A DNA stretch of 18,855 nucleotides, taken from the NCBI GenBank assembly GCA_937915045.1, contig CALDNM010000050.1, positions 1 to 18,855 of the forward strand, in the 5' to 3' direction. The DNA comes from an uncultured Clostridia bacterium (GTDB taxonomy: Bacteria; Bacillota; Clostridia; Peptostreptococcales; Anaerovoracaceae). Shown piece by piece: positions 6,291 to 15,025 of the stretch (position 1 is the stretch's first letter; each line of letters opens with the position of its first letter). The position numbers and the translations under genes are program-made. Under the pieces are notes generated by a model. The model saw only the letters and a list, made by a program, of their open reading frames with translations, had not been told where the DNA came from and made no database searches.

Positions 6291-7973
6291 CTATACTTCC
6301 ATAAATATCGGCATTATCATAGGGGTCCTCCCCGTTTTGCTGAATATGAATTTCCTGAGGTCATCCCTCACAGCGTTTTTCATAGTATTCCAGTCTTTAT
6401 TTCTCGCTGAAGAGCATTTCTCCAGTGACTTTTCAGTGACCTTTCTCGCCTGCTCCATGAGGTCTTCGTTTTCTCTTACATATACAAATCCTCTGGATAT
6501 GAGATCAGGCCCAGATACGACTTTTCTCGTAGCCTTGTCTATCGAAGCGACTACTATTATGAGTCCCGATTCCGAGAGCAGACGTCTGTCCCTGAATACT
6601 ATATTCCCTACATCTCCTACTCCGAGACCGTCTACCATGACAGCATCCGCGTGAGTGACTTCTTTTATCACACGAGCACGACTCTGTGAAAGCTGGAGAC
6701 AATCTCCGTTTTGCATTATGAAGATGTTCTTTTCCGGCATCCCAAGATCCATCGCCAGATCAGCATGCGCTTTCAGATGCCTGTATTCTCCATGTACCGG
6801 CATGAAATATTTTGGCTTGATCAATGAATGTATCAGTTTTAATTCTTCCTGACACGCGTGTCCTGAAACGTGGGTCTCAGCTATATCTGAATATATCACA
6901 TCCGCGCCGAGTTCAAACAATTCATTTACTATATTTGAAACGAGTTTTTCGTTGCCCGGTATCGGATTAGATGATAGTACTACAGTATCGCCCTTCTTTA
7001 TTTTTATCGCGCGATGTTCATTCGCCGCCATCCTGGCGAGCGCGCTCATCGGTTCACCCTGGCTGCCCGTGGTGATTATGACGAGCTGCTTGTCCGGGAT
7101 ATTCTTTGTCCTGTTTATATCTACGAGGGTCCCCTTCGGGATACTGAGATATCCAAGTTCTATCGCGAGCGTGACAACATTCACCATGCTCCTGCCCGAT
7201 ACTGCCACTTTTCTGTGGCATGACACAGCGTTATCTATTATCTTCTGTATCCTGTGGACGTTCGATGAGAACGATGCCACGATTATCCTTTTCTTCGCTG
7301 CTCTGAATATATCGCCGAGCGCTTCGCCTACGACCTTTTCGGATTTTGTGAATCCCGGTCTTACAGCATTCGTGCTCTCACACATCATAAGCAGCACTCC
7401 TTCTCTTCCGATCTCCGCGAGTTTGCCGAGATCTATCGGTTCTCCGTCGACAGGAGTGTAGTCGACTTTAAAATCGCCTGAGTGGAACAGTTTTCCCACA
7501 GGTGTATCTATACACAGACATATCGAATCCGCGATCGAATGCGTAGTCCTGATCGTCTCGACATTGAATACGCCAAGCCTGATCTTATCTCCCGCTTCTA
7601 TCGGATGAAGTCTGCACTTCAGTCCGTGCTCATCGAGTTTGTTCTTGATGAGCCCAAGCGGCAGTCTTGTCGCCCAGATAGGCACATTGATCTTCTTCTC
7701 GAGATACGGTATCGCTCCGATGTGATCTTCATGTCCATGTGTTATCACTATACCTCTGATCTTTTTGGCGTTCTCGATGAGGTATGTGAAATCCGGAAGC
7801 ACGACATCTATTCCGAACATGTCGTCATCCGGGAAAGACATCCCGCAGTCTATAAGCATAATATCATTTCCGTATTCCAGTGCGGTCAAATTTTTTCCGA
7901 TCTCTTCAAGACCGCCCAGCGGAATGACCTTCAGACTGCCGCGTCTGCCTTTTGATTTTGTGTTGTTGTTCAT
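6291..7973 (-). CDS. rnj: ribonuclease J
   Basis: 560-aa beta-CASP metallo-beta-lactamase ribonuclease with 5'-3' exonuclease and endonuclease activity on mRNA and rRNA precursors. Length equals that of B. subtilis RNase J1 (about 555). The zinc motif THGHEDHIGAIPY (78-90) gives H79, H81, D83 and H84. Further family motifs are LFHSGDFKVDYTP, the beta-CASP segment beginning near LLMCESTNA, ITTGSQGEPMSALARMA, SGHACQEELKL and MPVHGEYRHL. A C-terminal domain follows SRGFVYVRENEDLM. It is 26 nt after leuS and 16 nt before the ylbF-family gene. ATG at 7973 has AAAGGA 6 nt upstream. J1 and J2 cannot be told apart with confidence. The short CCTT-AGAA-AAGG element just before the start could partly hide the RBS. 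Confidence 0.95.
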   Translation of the reverse strand: MNNNTKSKGRRGSLKVIPLGGLEEIGKNLTALEYGNDIMLIDCGMSFPDDDMFGIDVVLPDFTYLIENAKKIRGIVITHGHEDHIGAIPYLEKKINVPIWATRLPLGLIKNKLDEHGLKCRLHPIEAGDKIRLGVFNVETIRTTHSIADSICLCIDTPVGKLFHSGDFKVDYTPVDGEPIDLGKLAEIGREGVLLMMCESTNAVRPGFTKSEKVVGEALGDIFRAAKKRIIVASFSSNVHRIQKIIDNAVSCHRKVAVSGRSMVNVVTLAIELGYLSIPKGTLVDINRTKNIPDKQLVIITTGSQGEPMSALARMAANEHRAIKIKKGDTVVLSSNPIPGNEKLVSNIVNELFELGADVIYSDIAETHVSGHACQEELKLIHSLIKPKYFMPVHGEYRHLKAHADLAMDLGMPEKNIFIMQNGDCLQLSQSRARVIKEVTHADAVMVDGLGVGDVGNIVFRDRRLLSESGLIIVVASIDKATRKVVSGPDLISRGFVYVRENEDLMEQARKVTEKSLEKCSSARNKDWNTMKNAVRDDLRKFIFSKTGRTPMIMPIFMEV

Positions 7974-7999
7974 TATCCGTCCTTTTCTAAGGCAGGGGT

Positions 8000-10474
8000 T
8001 TATTTTGCTACTATGTTCACGAGTTTATTCGGAACGGCGATCACCTTTACAACGTTCCTGTCGCCGATCATTTCCGTGACTGAAGCATCCCCCATCACTG
8101 CCTTCTCTAAATCTTCTTTTTTCAAATTATTTTCTACGTTCATCCTGAGTTTTATCTTTCCGTTTATCTGAACGACTATCTCGACTTCGTCCTTCACGAG
8201 AGCGTTCTTTTCCCATACAGGCCACTTCTCTAAGTGTACCGACTCCTTCTTTCCGAGATGTTCCCACATTTCCTCACATACGTGTGGTGTAAATGGTGAG
8301 AGCATTATCACGAGATTCTCGATCGCGCATCTGAATAATGATTCGTTGAAACCATCCTCGTCTTTGTACTTATACATTGCGTTGACGAGTTCCATGATCG
8401 AACTGATCGCCGTATTGAAACTGAATCTGTGGTCGATGTCATCTCCAACTTTTTTGCATGTCGCGTTGAGTATGAATCTGAGTTCTTTGTCGTGCGGATC
8501 GTTCACCGTGTACGCAGTCGGTCCGTTTCCATACTGGTCTACAAAATCATATACGAGTCTGTACACCCTGTTTATGAAACGATAACTCCCCTCGACTCCA
8601 GCATCTGACCAGTCCAGTTCTCTGTCCGGAGGAGCAGCGAAGAGGATGAACAGCCTCGCTGTGTCAGCACCATATTTATCGATTATCTCAAGAGGCGTTA
8701 CGATGTTGCCGATAGATTTCGACATCTTCTTTCCGTCTTTTATGACCATGCCCTGCGTGAGCAGGTTTTCGAACGGTTCTGTCGCCTCGACAAGTCCGCA
8801 GTCGTGCAGAGCCATCTGGAAGAATCTCGCGTAGAGCAGATGCATGATAGCGTGTTCTACCCCGCCAATATACTGGTCTACATTCATCCAGTAATCAGCT
8901 TTTTCTTTGTCCCAGCATTTTTCATCGTTTGTCGGGTCGCAGTATCTGAGGAAATACCATGACGAATCCAGGAATGTATCCATCGTATCTACTTCTCTCT
9001 TTGCCGGTTTTCCGCACTTTGGACATACTGTGTCCACAAACGTCTTGCTTGTAGCGACAGGGGACTCGCCCTTGCCTGTGAACTCGACATCCTCAGGGAG
9101 CATTACAGGAAGATTTTCTTCCTTCTCCGGCACCCATCCGCAGTCATCACACCATACCATAGGTATAGGCGTGCCCCAGTATCTCTGCCTGGATATGATC
9201 CAGTCGCGGAGCTTATATGTCGTTGTTCTCTTTCCGATCCCCTTTTCTTCGAGCCATGAGAACATCTTCTCGATAGCGTCGCGATTGTTCATGCCGTTGA
9301 ACTCTCCGGAATTGATCATCGTGCCTTCTGCGACGAAAGCTTCCTTAAGGTCATCGATATCTATATCAGGATCATGCGGGTCTACTACCGGTATGATCTC
9401 GAGATCGAACTTTTTAGCGAAATCAAAATCTCGCTGGTCGTGCGAAGGCACGCCCATGATAGCGCCGGTCCCATATCCCATCATTACATAATCTGAAATG
9501 TATATAGGGACCTCTTTCCCATTGACCGGATTGATGGCATAACGGCCCGTGAAGACTCCTGTCTTTGGTTTATTTGCCGCGCCTCTTTCTATCTCAGTCA
9601 TGTGCTGCGCTTCTTCAATATATTTGTCTACAGCATCTCTGTACTCACTGTCTTTCGATACAAGTTCTTCGATATATGGATGCTCAGGAGCGAGAACCAT
9701 AAAAGTCACTCCAAACAATGTATCCGGACGTGTCGTGAATACTTCCAGCGTCTTGTCAAAATCCTTGATCGTGAATACCGCGTCCGCGCCGGTGCTCTTG
9801 CCTATCCAGTTCTTCTGCATGGTCTTGACTTTTTCAGGCCATCCCGGAAGATTATCGAGATCTTCAAGCAGTTTGTCAGCGTAATCCGTGATCTTCAGGC
9901 ACCACTGCGAGAGAGTCTTTTTGCCTACAGGGCTCTTGCATCTTTCGCATTTTCCATCTACTACCTGTTCATTAGCGAGCACAGTTTTACATCCCGGGCA
10001 CCAGTTGACCTGAGTCTCTTTTTTATACGCGAGACCTTTGTTGTAGAACTGGATGAAGATGTACTGCATCCACTTATAGTACTTAGGATCGCAGGTCTGT
10101 ACTTCCCTGTCCCAGTCATATGAGAGTCCGAGCTGTCTGAGCTGGACCTCCATCTCATGTATGTTGTCCCAGGTCCATTTAGCAGGCGGTATATTATGCT
10201 GTATAGCGGCGTTTTCGGCAGGAAGTCCAAATGAATCGAACCCCATCGGGTGTATGACATTATATCCTTGCATCCTCTTGAATCTGGCTACGACATCACC
10301 TATAGAGTAATTCCTGACATGCCCCATGTGGAGTTTTCCCGATGGATACGGAAACATTTCAAGTACATAATATTTCTTTTTATCATGATCGACTTCCACC
10401 TTGTCCGGCTTCGTCTCTTCCCATATTTTCTGCCATTTCTCCTCTACGGCACTGTGGTTATATTTCTCTTTCAT
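8000..10474 (-). CDS. leuS: leucyl-tRNA synthetase
   Basis: 824-aa class Ia synthetase that charges tRNALeu, of normal bacterial length. The Rossmann fold carries FPYPSGKLHMGH (41-52; HMGH is the HIGH box) and the second signature KMSKS at 583-587. A zinc knuckle is formed by CPGC (159-162) and CERC (176-179). The CP1 editing domain (about 225-420) has TTRPDT (247-252) and GTGAIMGVPSHDQRDFDFA (335-353), so proofreading of Ile/norvaline should be intact. A Cys pair motif CDDC (442-445) and CPKC (484-487) lies in the leucine-specific/insert region. The C-terminus has the anticodon-binding domain. The ATG overlaps the stop of the yqeK-rsfS gene (ATGA), with GGAGGAGG just upstream, suggesting strong coupled translation. 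Confidence 0.98.
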   Translation of the reverse strand: MKEKYNHSAVEEKWQKIWEETKPDKVEVDHDKKKYYVLEMFPYPSGKLHMGHVRNYSIGDVVARFKRMQGYNVIHPMGFDSFGLPAENAAIQHNIPPAKWTWDNIHEMEVQLRQLGLSYDWDREVQTCDPKYYKWMQYIFIQFYNKGLAYKKETQVNWCPGCKTVLANEQVVDGKCERCKSPVGKKTLSQWCLKITDYADKLLEDLDNLPGWPEKVKTMQKNWIGKSTGADAVFTIKDFDKTLEVFTTRPDTLFGVTFMVLAPEHPYIEELVSKDSEYRDAVDKYIEEAQHMTEIERGAANKPKTGVFTGRYAINPVNGKEVPIYISDYVMMGYGTGAIMGVPSHDQRDFDFAKKFDLEIIPVVDPHDPDIDIDDLKEAFVAEGTMINSGEFNGMNNRDAIEKMFSWLEEKGIGKRTTTYKLRDWIISRQRYWGTPIPMVWCDDCGWVPEKEENLPVMLPEDVEFTGKGESPVATSKTFVDTVCPKCGKPAKREVDTMDTFLDSSWYFLRYCDPTNDEKCWDKEKADYWMNVDQYIGGVEHAIMHLLYARFFQMALHDCGLVEATEPFENLLTQGMVIKDGKKMSKSIGNIVTPLEIIDKYGADTARLFILFAAPPDRELDWSDAGVEGSYRFINRVYRLVYDFVDQYGNGPTAYTVNDPHDKELRFILNATCKKVGDDIDHRFSFNTAISSIMELVNAMYKYKDEDGFNESLFRCAIENLVIMLSPFTPHVCEEMWEHLGKKESVHLEKWPVWEKNALVKDEVEIVVQINGKIKLRMNVENNLKKEDLEKAVMGDASVTEMIGDRNVVKVIAVPNKLVNIVAK

Positions 10475-11388
10475 GATTCCTCCTCCATCGTGATGACATT
10501 GCAGTCAGCCCAGACCTTTTCAATATTGTATCTTTCTCTCATCTCGGCAGTGAGGACATTGACGATGATATCGCCGTAGTCCATCAGTATCCACCCTGAA
10601 TCCTTACGTCCTTCTATGTTTTTGACCAGCACACCTTCCTGTGCCAGCGCGTCTTCCACATCTTCCTGAAGCGCTCCGATCTGTCTTTCGTTTGCTCCTG
10701 ACGCTAATATGAAATAATCCGCGAACGACGATTTAGCTGCTATATCTATGATCATTATGTCGGTGCCCTTGTTTTTGTCGATAGCTTCTGCCGCCATTCT
10801 CGCGATCTTCTTTGTGTCCATTGATTTTTCTCCTTTCAGGGATTTGAACCACTCCATTGCATCGATCGTGTCGTAATCCACAAAGCTTCCCTGCTCATTT
10901 AAAAATTCTACTGTGCCTTCAAGACTTTTAAGACACGCTTCATCAAGATCATATCCTGCCGTACGTCGCAGGTCATCTACTCCTGGATAATCCCTTCCCG
11001 GTTCTATGGCATCCGCCAGGAACACCACTTTTTCAAGCTGTGACATGCCCGCTCTTCCGGTCGTATGAAACGACACAGCATCCAGGATATCTTTATCTTC
11101 AATGCCCCAGTCGCGTTCCATAACGGCCGCGGCGAGTTTTCCGTGCGCGAGATTCGCGCTGCCCTTATATTTTTCCGAGACGCCGGTTTCATCTATGAGC
11201 CTGTTCAGCTCGTCTACCGGAGTGCCCCTGAACATATCGTGGAAAAGCGCCGCGATCTCCGCCTTCTCAGGATCGGCCCCATATTTTTTGGCCATCGGGA
11301 TCACTGTCCTTCGCACCCCTTCGGTATGCGTTTTTCTCTTTTCCGAATAATGTTCTTTTATATATTTATTTATAGAGTCCGTGTTCAT
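10471..11388 (-). CDS. YqeK (HD-domain Ap4A hydrolase)-RsfS (ribosome silencing factor) fusion
   Basis: 305-aa protein joining two normally separate genes. Residues 1-185 are YqeK, an HD-family hydrolase expected to split diadenosine tetraphosphate symmetrically: H21 (KTHTEG), H50-D51 (LFHDMF), H82 (NLAHGK), SFHTTGR (106-112) and LADAIEPGRDYPGV (124-137). Residues 190-305 are a full-length RsfS/YbeB domain, which binds uL14 and blocks subunit joining: SSFADYFILASGANERQ (220-236), GWILMDYGDIIVNVL (265-279), ERYNIEKVWADC (285-296). There is almost no linker (KGEKS-M). M190 is an ATG with AAAGGAG 8 nt upstream, so separate RsfS (116 aa) can be made. The YqeK start ATG at 11388 lies inside nadD (23-nt overlap) with only a weak SD. 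The gene overlaps leuS by ATGA. Domain calls are firm; whether the fusion, the free RsfS or both exist is open. Confidence 0.93.
   Translation of the reverse strand: MNTDSINKYIKEHYSEKRKTHTEGVRRTVIPMAKKYGADPEKAEIAALFHDMFRGTPVDELNRLIDETGVSEKYKGSANLAHGKLAAAVMERDWGIEDKDILDAVSFHTTGRAGMSQLEKVVFLADAIEPGRDYPGVDDLRRTAGYDLDEACLKSLEGTVEFLNEQGSFVDYDTIDAMEWFKSLKGEKSMDTKKIARMAAEAIDKNKGTDIMIIDIAAKSSFADYFILASGANERQIGALQEDVEDALAQEGVLVKNIEGRKDSGWILMDYGDIIVNVLTAEMRERYNIEKVWADCNVITMEEES
10819..10836 (-). promoter_or_regulatory. rsfS: internal Shine-Dalgarno and ATG at the YqeK/RsfS boundary
   Basis: The minus strand reads AAAGGAG (10836-10830), 8 nt of spacer, then ATG (10821-10819), in frame with the upstream YqeK part and exactly at the first residue expected of a stand-alone RsfS. 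This RBS is much stronger than the one before the YqeK start. The codon just before the ATG is TCA, one substitution from TGA or TAA, consistent with recent loss of a yqeK stop codon. Confidence 0.7.
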
Positions 11389-11971
11389 CGATATAATCTC
11401 TTACCTTGTCCGGAAGCATCCCTCCGGTACTTTCTCCCTTCATTATTTTTTCTCTTATTGCTGTAGAAGAAATATCAAGCCTTCTGTTATGTATGATCTT
11501 AACATCCGTTCCAAACGACTTACGATAATGCGCTTCTTTTCTCCAGACCTCATCTTCTTTGTACCCCGGCCTGATCCCGACAACGATCCCGTTTTCCGCA
11601 AGGATGTCCGCTCCCTTATACCAGGTCGAGAGTTCAATAAAAGTGTCAGTTCCGGTTATGAAGTATATCCTGTCATCACTGCCATATTTCGTCCTGAGTT
11701 CTCTAAGCGTCAGATATGTATATGATATCCTCTCCGCGTCAAGTTCAAGCGTCGATACCGTAAGATCCGGTTCGTCTTTGACGGCTATCTCAAGCATGGC
11801 CGAGCGATCCTTCCCGGACGTTATATCTCTGTCGAGCTTGAAAGGCTGGAACCTAGCCGGCATAAATACCACTTTGTCGAGTGACGCCATATCTCTCGCG
11901 TCCTCTGCCAGACAGATATGACCGTAATGTACAGGATCAAAAGATCCTCCTATCACGCCTATACTTCTCAC
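11366..11971 (-). CDS. nadD: nicotinate-nucleotide adenylyltransferase
   Basis: 201-aa NadD, which adenylates nicotinate mononucleotide to deamido-NAD in NAD synthesis. The nucleotidyltransferase motif IGGSFDPVHYGH (7-18) holds the HxGH-type box, FITGTDTFIELSTW is the typical substrate-binding segment, and ISSTAIREKI (167-176) is the C-terminal ISSTxIR motif. Length is normal. The start is GTG at 11971 with AAGGGG about 5 nt upstream, 10 nt after the aspS stop. Its 3' end overlaps the yqeK part of the next gene by 23 nt; nadD-yqeK adjacency is widespread in Firmicutes. Confidence 0.95.
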   Translation of the reverse strand: MRSIGVIGGSFDPVHYGHICLAEDARDMASLDKVVFMPARFQPFKLDRDITSGKDRSAMLEIAVKDEPDLTVSTLELDAERISYTYLTLRELRTKYGSDDRIYFITGTDTFIELSTWYKGADILAENGIVVGIRPGYKEDEVWRKEAHYRKSFGTDVKIIHNRRLDISSTAIREKIMKGESTGGMLPDKVRDYIDEHGLYK

Positions 11972-11981
11972 AGCTTCCCCT

Positions 11982-13754
11982 TTACTTTTTCAGCTCAAGA
12001 CCAAGCTCGTCGAGCTGATCAGCATCTGTAGGTCCCGGAGCTCCGGATACCATACACTGAGCAGACTGGTTCTTAGGGAACGCGATGACGTCCCTTATCG
12101 TCTCTTCTCCAAGAAGAAGCATGACGAGTCTGTCAAGGCCATACGCCAGTCCGCCGTGCGGCGGAGCACCGTATTTAAACGCTTCTACAAGGAATCCGAA
12201 CTTTGACTGGATCGTCTCTTCGTCCATCCCAAGTACTTTGAACATCCTGTCCTGAAGTTCCCTGTCATGTATCCTTATACTGCCGCCGCCTGCTTCGACC
12301 CCGTTCATTACGATGTCGTACGCTCTGGCGTGGCACTTTTCAGGATGCTCTTCGAGCATCGGTATATCTTCGTCTTTTGGATGTGTGAACGGATGATGTT
12401 CAGCCACATATCTTCCTTCTTCTTCACTGTATTCGAAGAGAGGGAAATCAACTACCCAAAGCAAATTGAACTGCTTTGGATCGAGCATGCCCATCTCATC
12501 AGCTATCGCGCGTCTTAAATATCCAAGACTGTCGAATACGACTTTAGGTTTATCCGCGACGATCAGGATGAGATCGTCATTTCCAGCGTCGAATTCAGCA
12601 GCGATCTTCTTCAGAGCGTCTTTATCAAAGAACTTATTGACCGAAGAACTTATATCATCCGCCGATGTCTTTATCCAGACCATTCCCTTCGCGCCGAAGC
12701 TGCGGATATGTTCTGTCATCTTATCTATTTGTTTGCGGCTGTATTTTCCGGCTCCTCCGGTGATGCATATACCTCTGACATCTCCGCCACTCGCGAGCGC
12801 GTCCGCGAACACTTTGAATTCCGTGTTCTTTATCACATCAAGCTGTCCAAGATCGTGCAGCTCAAAACCGAATCTTGTATCCGGCTTATCGCTTCCGTAC
12901 CTGGTCATCGCCTCATCCCATGTCATCCTCGGGAGAGGTGTCTTGAGATCGATCCCCATCGCTTCTTTGAAAAGCTTTTTGAGGAACCCCTCGTTGACCG
13001 CTATTATGTCATCTTCATCGATAAATGACATCTCCATATCTATCTGAGTGAACTCAGGCTGTCTGTCAGCACGAAGATCCTCATCCCTGAAGCATCTTGC
13101 TATCTGTATATATCTGTCCGTACCACCGACCATCAGCATCTGCTTATACAGCTGCGGTGACTGAGGAAGCGCGTAGAACGATCCAGGCTCCACGCGGCTC
13201 GGTACGATATAGTCCCTCGACCCTTCAGGCGTAGGAGCTATCAGGTCCGGAGTCTCAACTTCTGTAAATCCGTTTTCGTAAAAATAATCTCTCGCTATCT
13301 TGCAGACCTTGCCTCTGAATGCCAGATTGTCCTGCATCTTCTTCTTTCTAAGATCAAGATATCTGTATTTCAGTCTGAGATTCATGTCTACATTATCGTC
13401 ATCCTTGATATATATAGGCGGAGTTTCCGATCTGGAATATATAATGAGATCACTGGCGAATATCTCGACATCACCGGTAGCAATATCCGGGTTCGCCGAC
13501 TGTCTCTGTCTCACTTCGCCTTTTACGCCAACTACGTACTCGCTTCTCAGTGAGTTCGCCTTGTCGAAAAGTTCCTTAGGTATCTTGTCATCAAATACTA
13601 CCTGTGAGATCCCTGTCTTATCTCTGACATCACAGAATATAAGTCCGCCAAGATCACGTCTCTTCGCGATCCATCCGTTGAGGCACACCTCTTTTCCAAT
13701 GTCTCCCGCCCTCAGCAGGCCGCACATATGTGTCCTCTTAAAAATACTTTCCAT
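11982..13754 (-). CDS. aspS: aspartyl-tRNA synthetase
   Basis: 590-aa bacterial-type class IIb synthetase charging tRNAAsp. An N-terminal OB-fold anticodon domain (about 1-105; GWIAKRRDLGGLIFCDVRD at 27-45) precedes the catalytic core. Motif 2 is FRDEDLRADRQPEFTQID (222-239) and motif 3 is GLAYGLDRLVML (535-546). The bacterial GAD insertion lies at about 305-420. L35 in RRDLGG occupies a position where non-discriminating bacterial AspRS often carry His, so this looks closer to the discriminating, Asp-only type; this is inference from one position. ATG at 13754 has AAGGAG 6-7 nt upstream, 23 nt after hisS. The hisS-aspS order is common in Firmicutes. Confidence 0.98.
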   Translation of the reverse strand: MESIFKRTHMCGLLRAGDIGKEVCLNGWIAKRRDLGGLIFCDVRDKTGISQVVFDDKIPKELFDKANSLRSEYVVGVKGEVRQRQSANPDIATGDVEIFASDLIIYSRSETPPIYIKDDDNVDMNLRLKYRYLDLRKKKMQDNLAFRGKVCKIARDYFYENGFTEVETPDLIAPTPEGSRDYIVPSRVEPGSFYALPQSPQLYKQMLMVGGTDRYIQIARCFRDEDLRADRQPEFTQIDMEMSFIDEDDIIAVNEGFLKKLFKEAMGIDLKTPLPRMTWDEAMTRYGSDKPDTRFGFELHDLGQLDVIKNTEFKVFADALASGGDVRGICITGGAGKYSRKQIDKMTEHIRSFGAKGMVWIKTSADDISSSVNKFFDKDALKKIAAEFDAGNDDLILIVADKPKVVFDSLGYLRRAIADEMGMLDPKQFNLLWVVDFPLFEYSEEEGRYVAEHHPFTHPKDEDIPMLEEHPEKCHARAYDIVMNGVEAGGGSIRIHDRELQDRMFKVLGMDEETIQSKFGFLVEAFKYGAPPHGGLAYGLDRLVMLLLGEETIRDVIAFPKNQSAQCMVSGAPGPTDADQLDELGLELKK

Positions 13755-13777
13755 CGTTTTCTCCTTAGGTTTAAGAT

Positions 13778-15025
13778 CTATTTCAGTAATTCGGGTATCT
13801 TGTCAAATTTGACTGCGTGCTGTTCTCCGCTCTCCATGTCTTTGACCGTAGCTTTTCCGTTTGCGAGTTCATCGTCCCCGATGACTATCGTCTTTTTCGC
13901 GTGCACTCTGTCAGCATATTTGAACTGCCCCTTGACATTTCTAGCAAGAGCATCCGTCTCGACGAACAGTCCCTGTTTCCTGAGTTTTGACGCGAACCCT
14001 ATAACGAATTTTTTAGCTGCCTCGCCGACAAATACGATAAACGCGTCCGGCCCTTCTTCTTCAGGGATCACGACTCCGTTCTCTTCCATAGTAATCAGAA
14101 GTCTCTCTATCCCGAGTCCGAATCCAACACCTGGCATGTGCGGACCGCCTATCTCTTCAGTAAGGTAGTCATAACGCCCGCCGCCGCAGACTGTGCTCTG
14201 CGCGCCGATGTTTTTAGAAATGAACTCGAAAGCTGTTTTCGTGTAATAATCGAGTCCTCGTACGATCCCTGGATCCACCGTATACTCTATCCCCATGGCC
14301 TCAAGATCTTCCTTGAGTTCTTCAAACGCCGCTTTACAATCGTCGCACAGATAATCAAGCATCACCGGAGCTCCTTCGACAAGCTTCTGATCTTCAGGCG
14401 ATTTACAATCGAGTATCCTCATAGGATTCGTCTCGTATCTTCCCTTGCACGTATCGCAAAGCTGATCATACTTCGGCGCGAGCCATTCCTTCAGGATCTT
14501 CTTATACTCTTCCCTGCATGTCGGACACCCGATACTGTTTATCCTGAGCTCGACATCGGTTATACCCATTTTATCCAGATACTCACTCGCGAGTGAGATG
14601 ATCTCCGCGTCAGCCATCATATCATCGGTCCCGAACGTCTCGACGCCGAACTGATGAAATTCCCTGAGCCTTCCCGACTGCGGCTTCTCATATCTGAAGC
14701 AAGGTATGTCGTAATACACTTTTGTAGGCTGCATATCAGCATAAAGTTTATTTTCAACCAGAGATCTGACTACAGGCGATGTCCCTTCAGGTCTTAGGCT
14801 GAGGCTTCTGTGCGCCTGCTCCCATGTATACATCTCTTTCTGCACGACATCTGTCGTTCCTCCGACCCCGCGTACAAAAAGTTCTGTATGCTCGAACACC
14901 GGTGTCCTTATCTCGCCGAACCCGTAGCGCCGGCATGTTTCCTCAAAAGCTTTCTCCACGTAATGCCATTTATAGGCGTCCTTCGGGAGCATGTCTTTCG
15001 TGCCTTTTGGAGCATTAGTAAGCAT
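13778..15025 (-). CDS. hisS: histidyl-tRNA synthetase
   Basis: 415-aa class IIa synthetase charging tRNAHis. Features are the APKGTKDMLP N-terminus (5-14), LRPEGTSPVVR (77-87), motif 2 FRYEKPQSGRLREFHQFG (110-127), the histidine-binding RGLDYYTKTAFEF (256-268), motif 3 GFGLGIERLL (301-310), and a C-terminal anticodon-binding domain from about 325. The insertion between motifs 2 and 3 carries three CxxC pairs (C167/C170, C190/C193, C227/C230), a pattern I associate with clostridial HisRS and a possible metal site. The length and catalytic motifs argue against HisZ, the HisRS-like paralogue. ATG at 15025 lies within the last codons of the hemZ-like gene (11-nt overlap), with GAGGG 8 nt upstream. 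Confidence 0.97.
   Translation of the reverse strand: MLTNAPKGTKDMLPKDAYKWHYVEKAFEETCRRYGFGEIRTPVFEHTELFVRGVGGTTDVVQKEMYTWEQAHRSLSLRPEGTSPVVRSLVENKLYADMQPTKVYYDIPCFRYEKPQSGRLREFHQFGVETFGTDDMMADAEIISLASEYLDKMGITDVELRINSIGCPTCREEYKKILKEWLAPKYDQLCDTCKGRYETNPMRILDCKSPEDQKLVEGAPVMLDYLCDDCKAAFEELKEDLEAMGIEYTVDPGIVRGLDYYTKTAFEFISKNIGAQSTVCGGGRYDYLTEEIGGPHMPGVGFGLGIERLLITMEENGVVIPEEEGPDAFIVFVGEAAKKFVIGFASKLRKQGLFVETDALARNVKGQFKYADRVHAKKTIVIGDDELANGKATVKDMESGEQHAVKFDKIPELLK

Noticed and set aside
5891..6304. 137-codon plus-strand open frame spanning the efp promoter gap and the ylbF-family gene
   Set aside because: It is mostly antisense to ylbF, with an aromatic-rich composition and no domain; the gap is better explained by an efp promoter.
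7973..8000. CCTT-AGAA-AAGG mini-hairpin covering the RNase J SD as a regulatory switch
   Set aside because: Only four base pairs; too weak to claim regulation without conservation.
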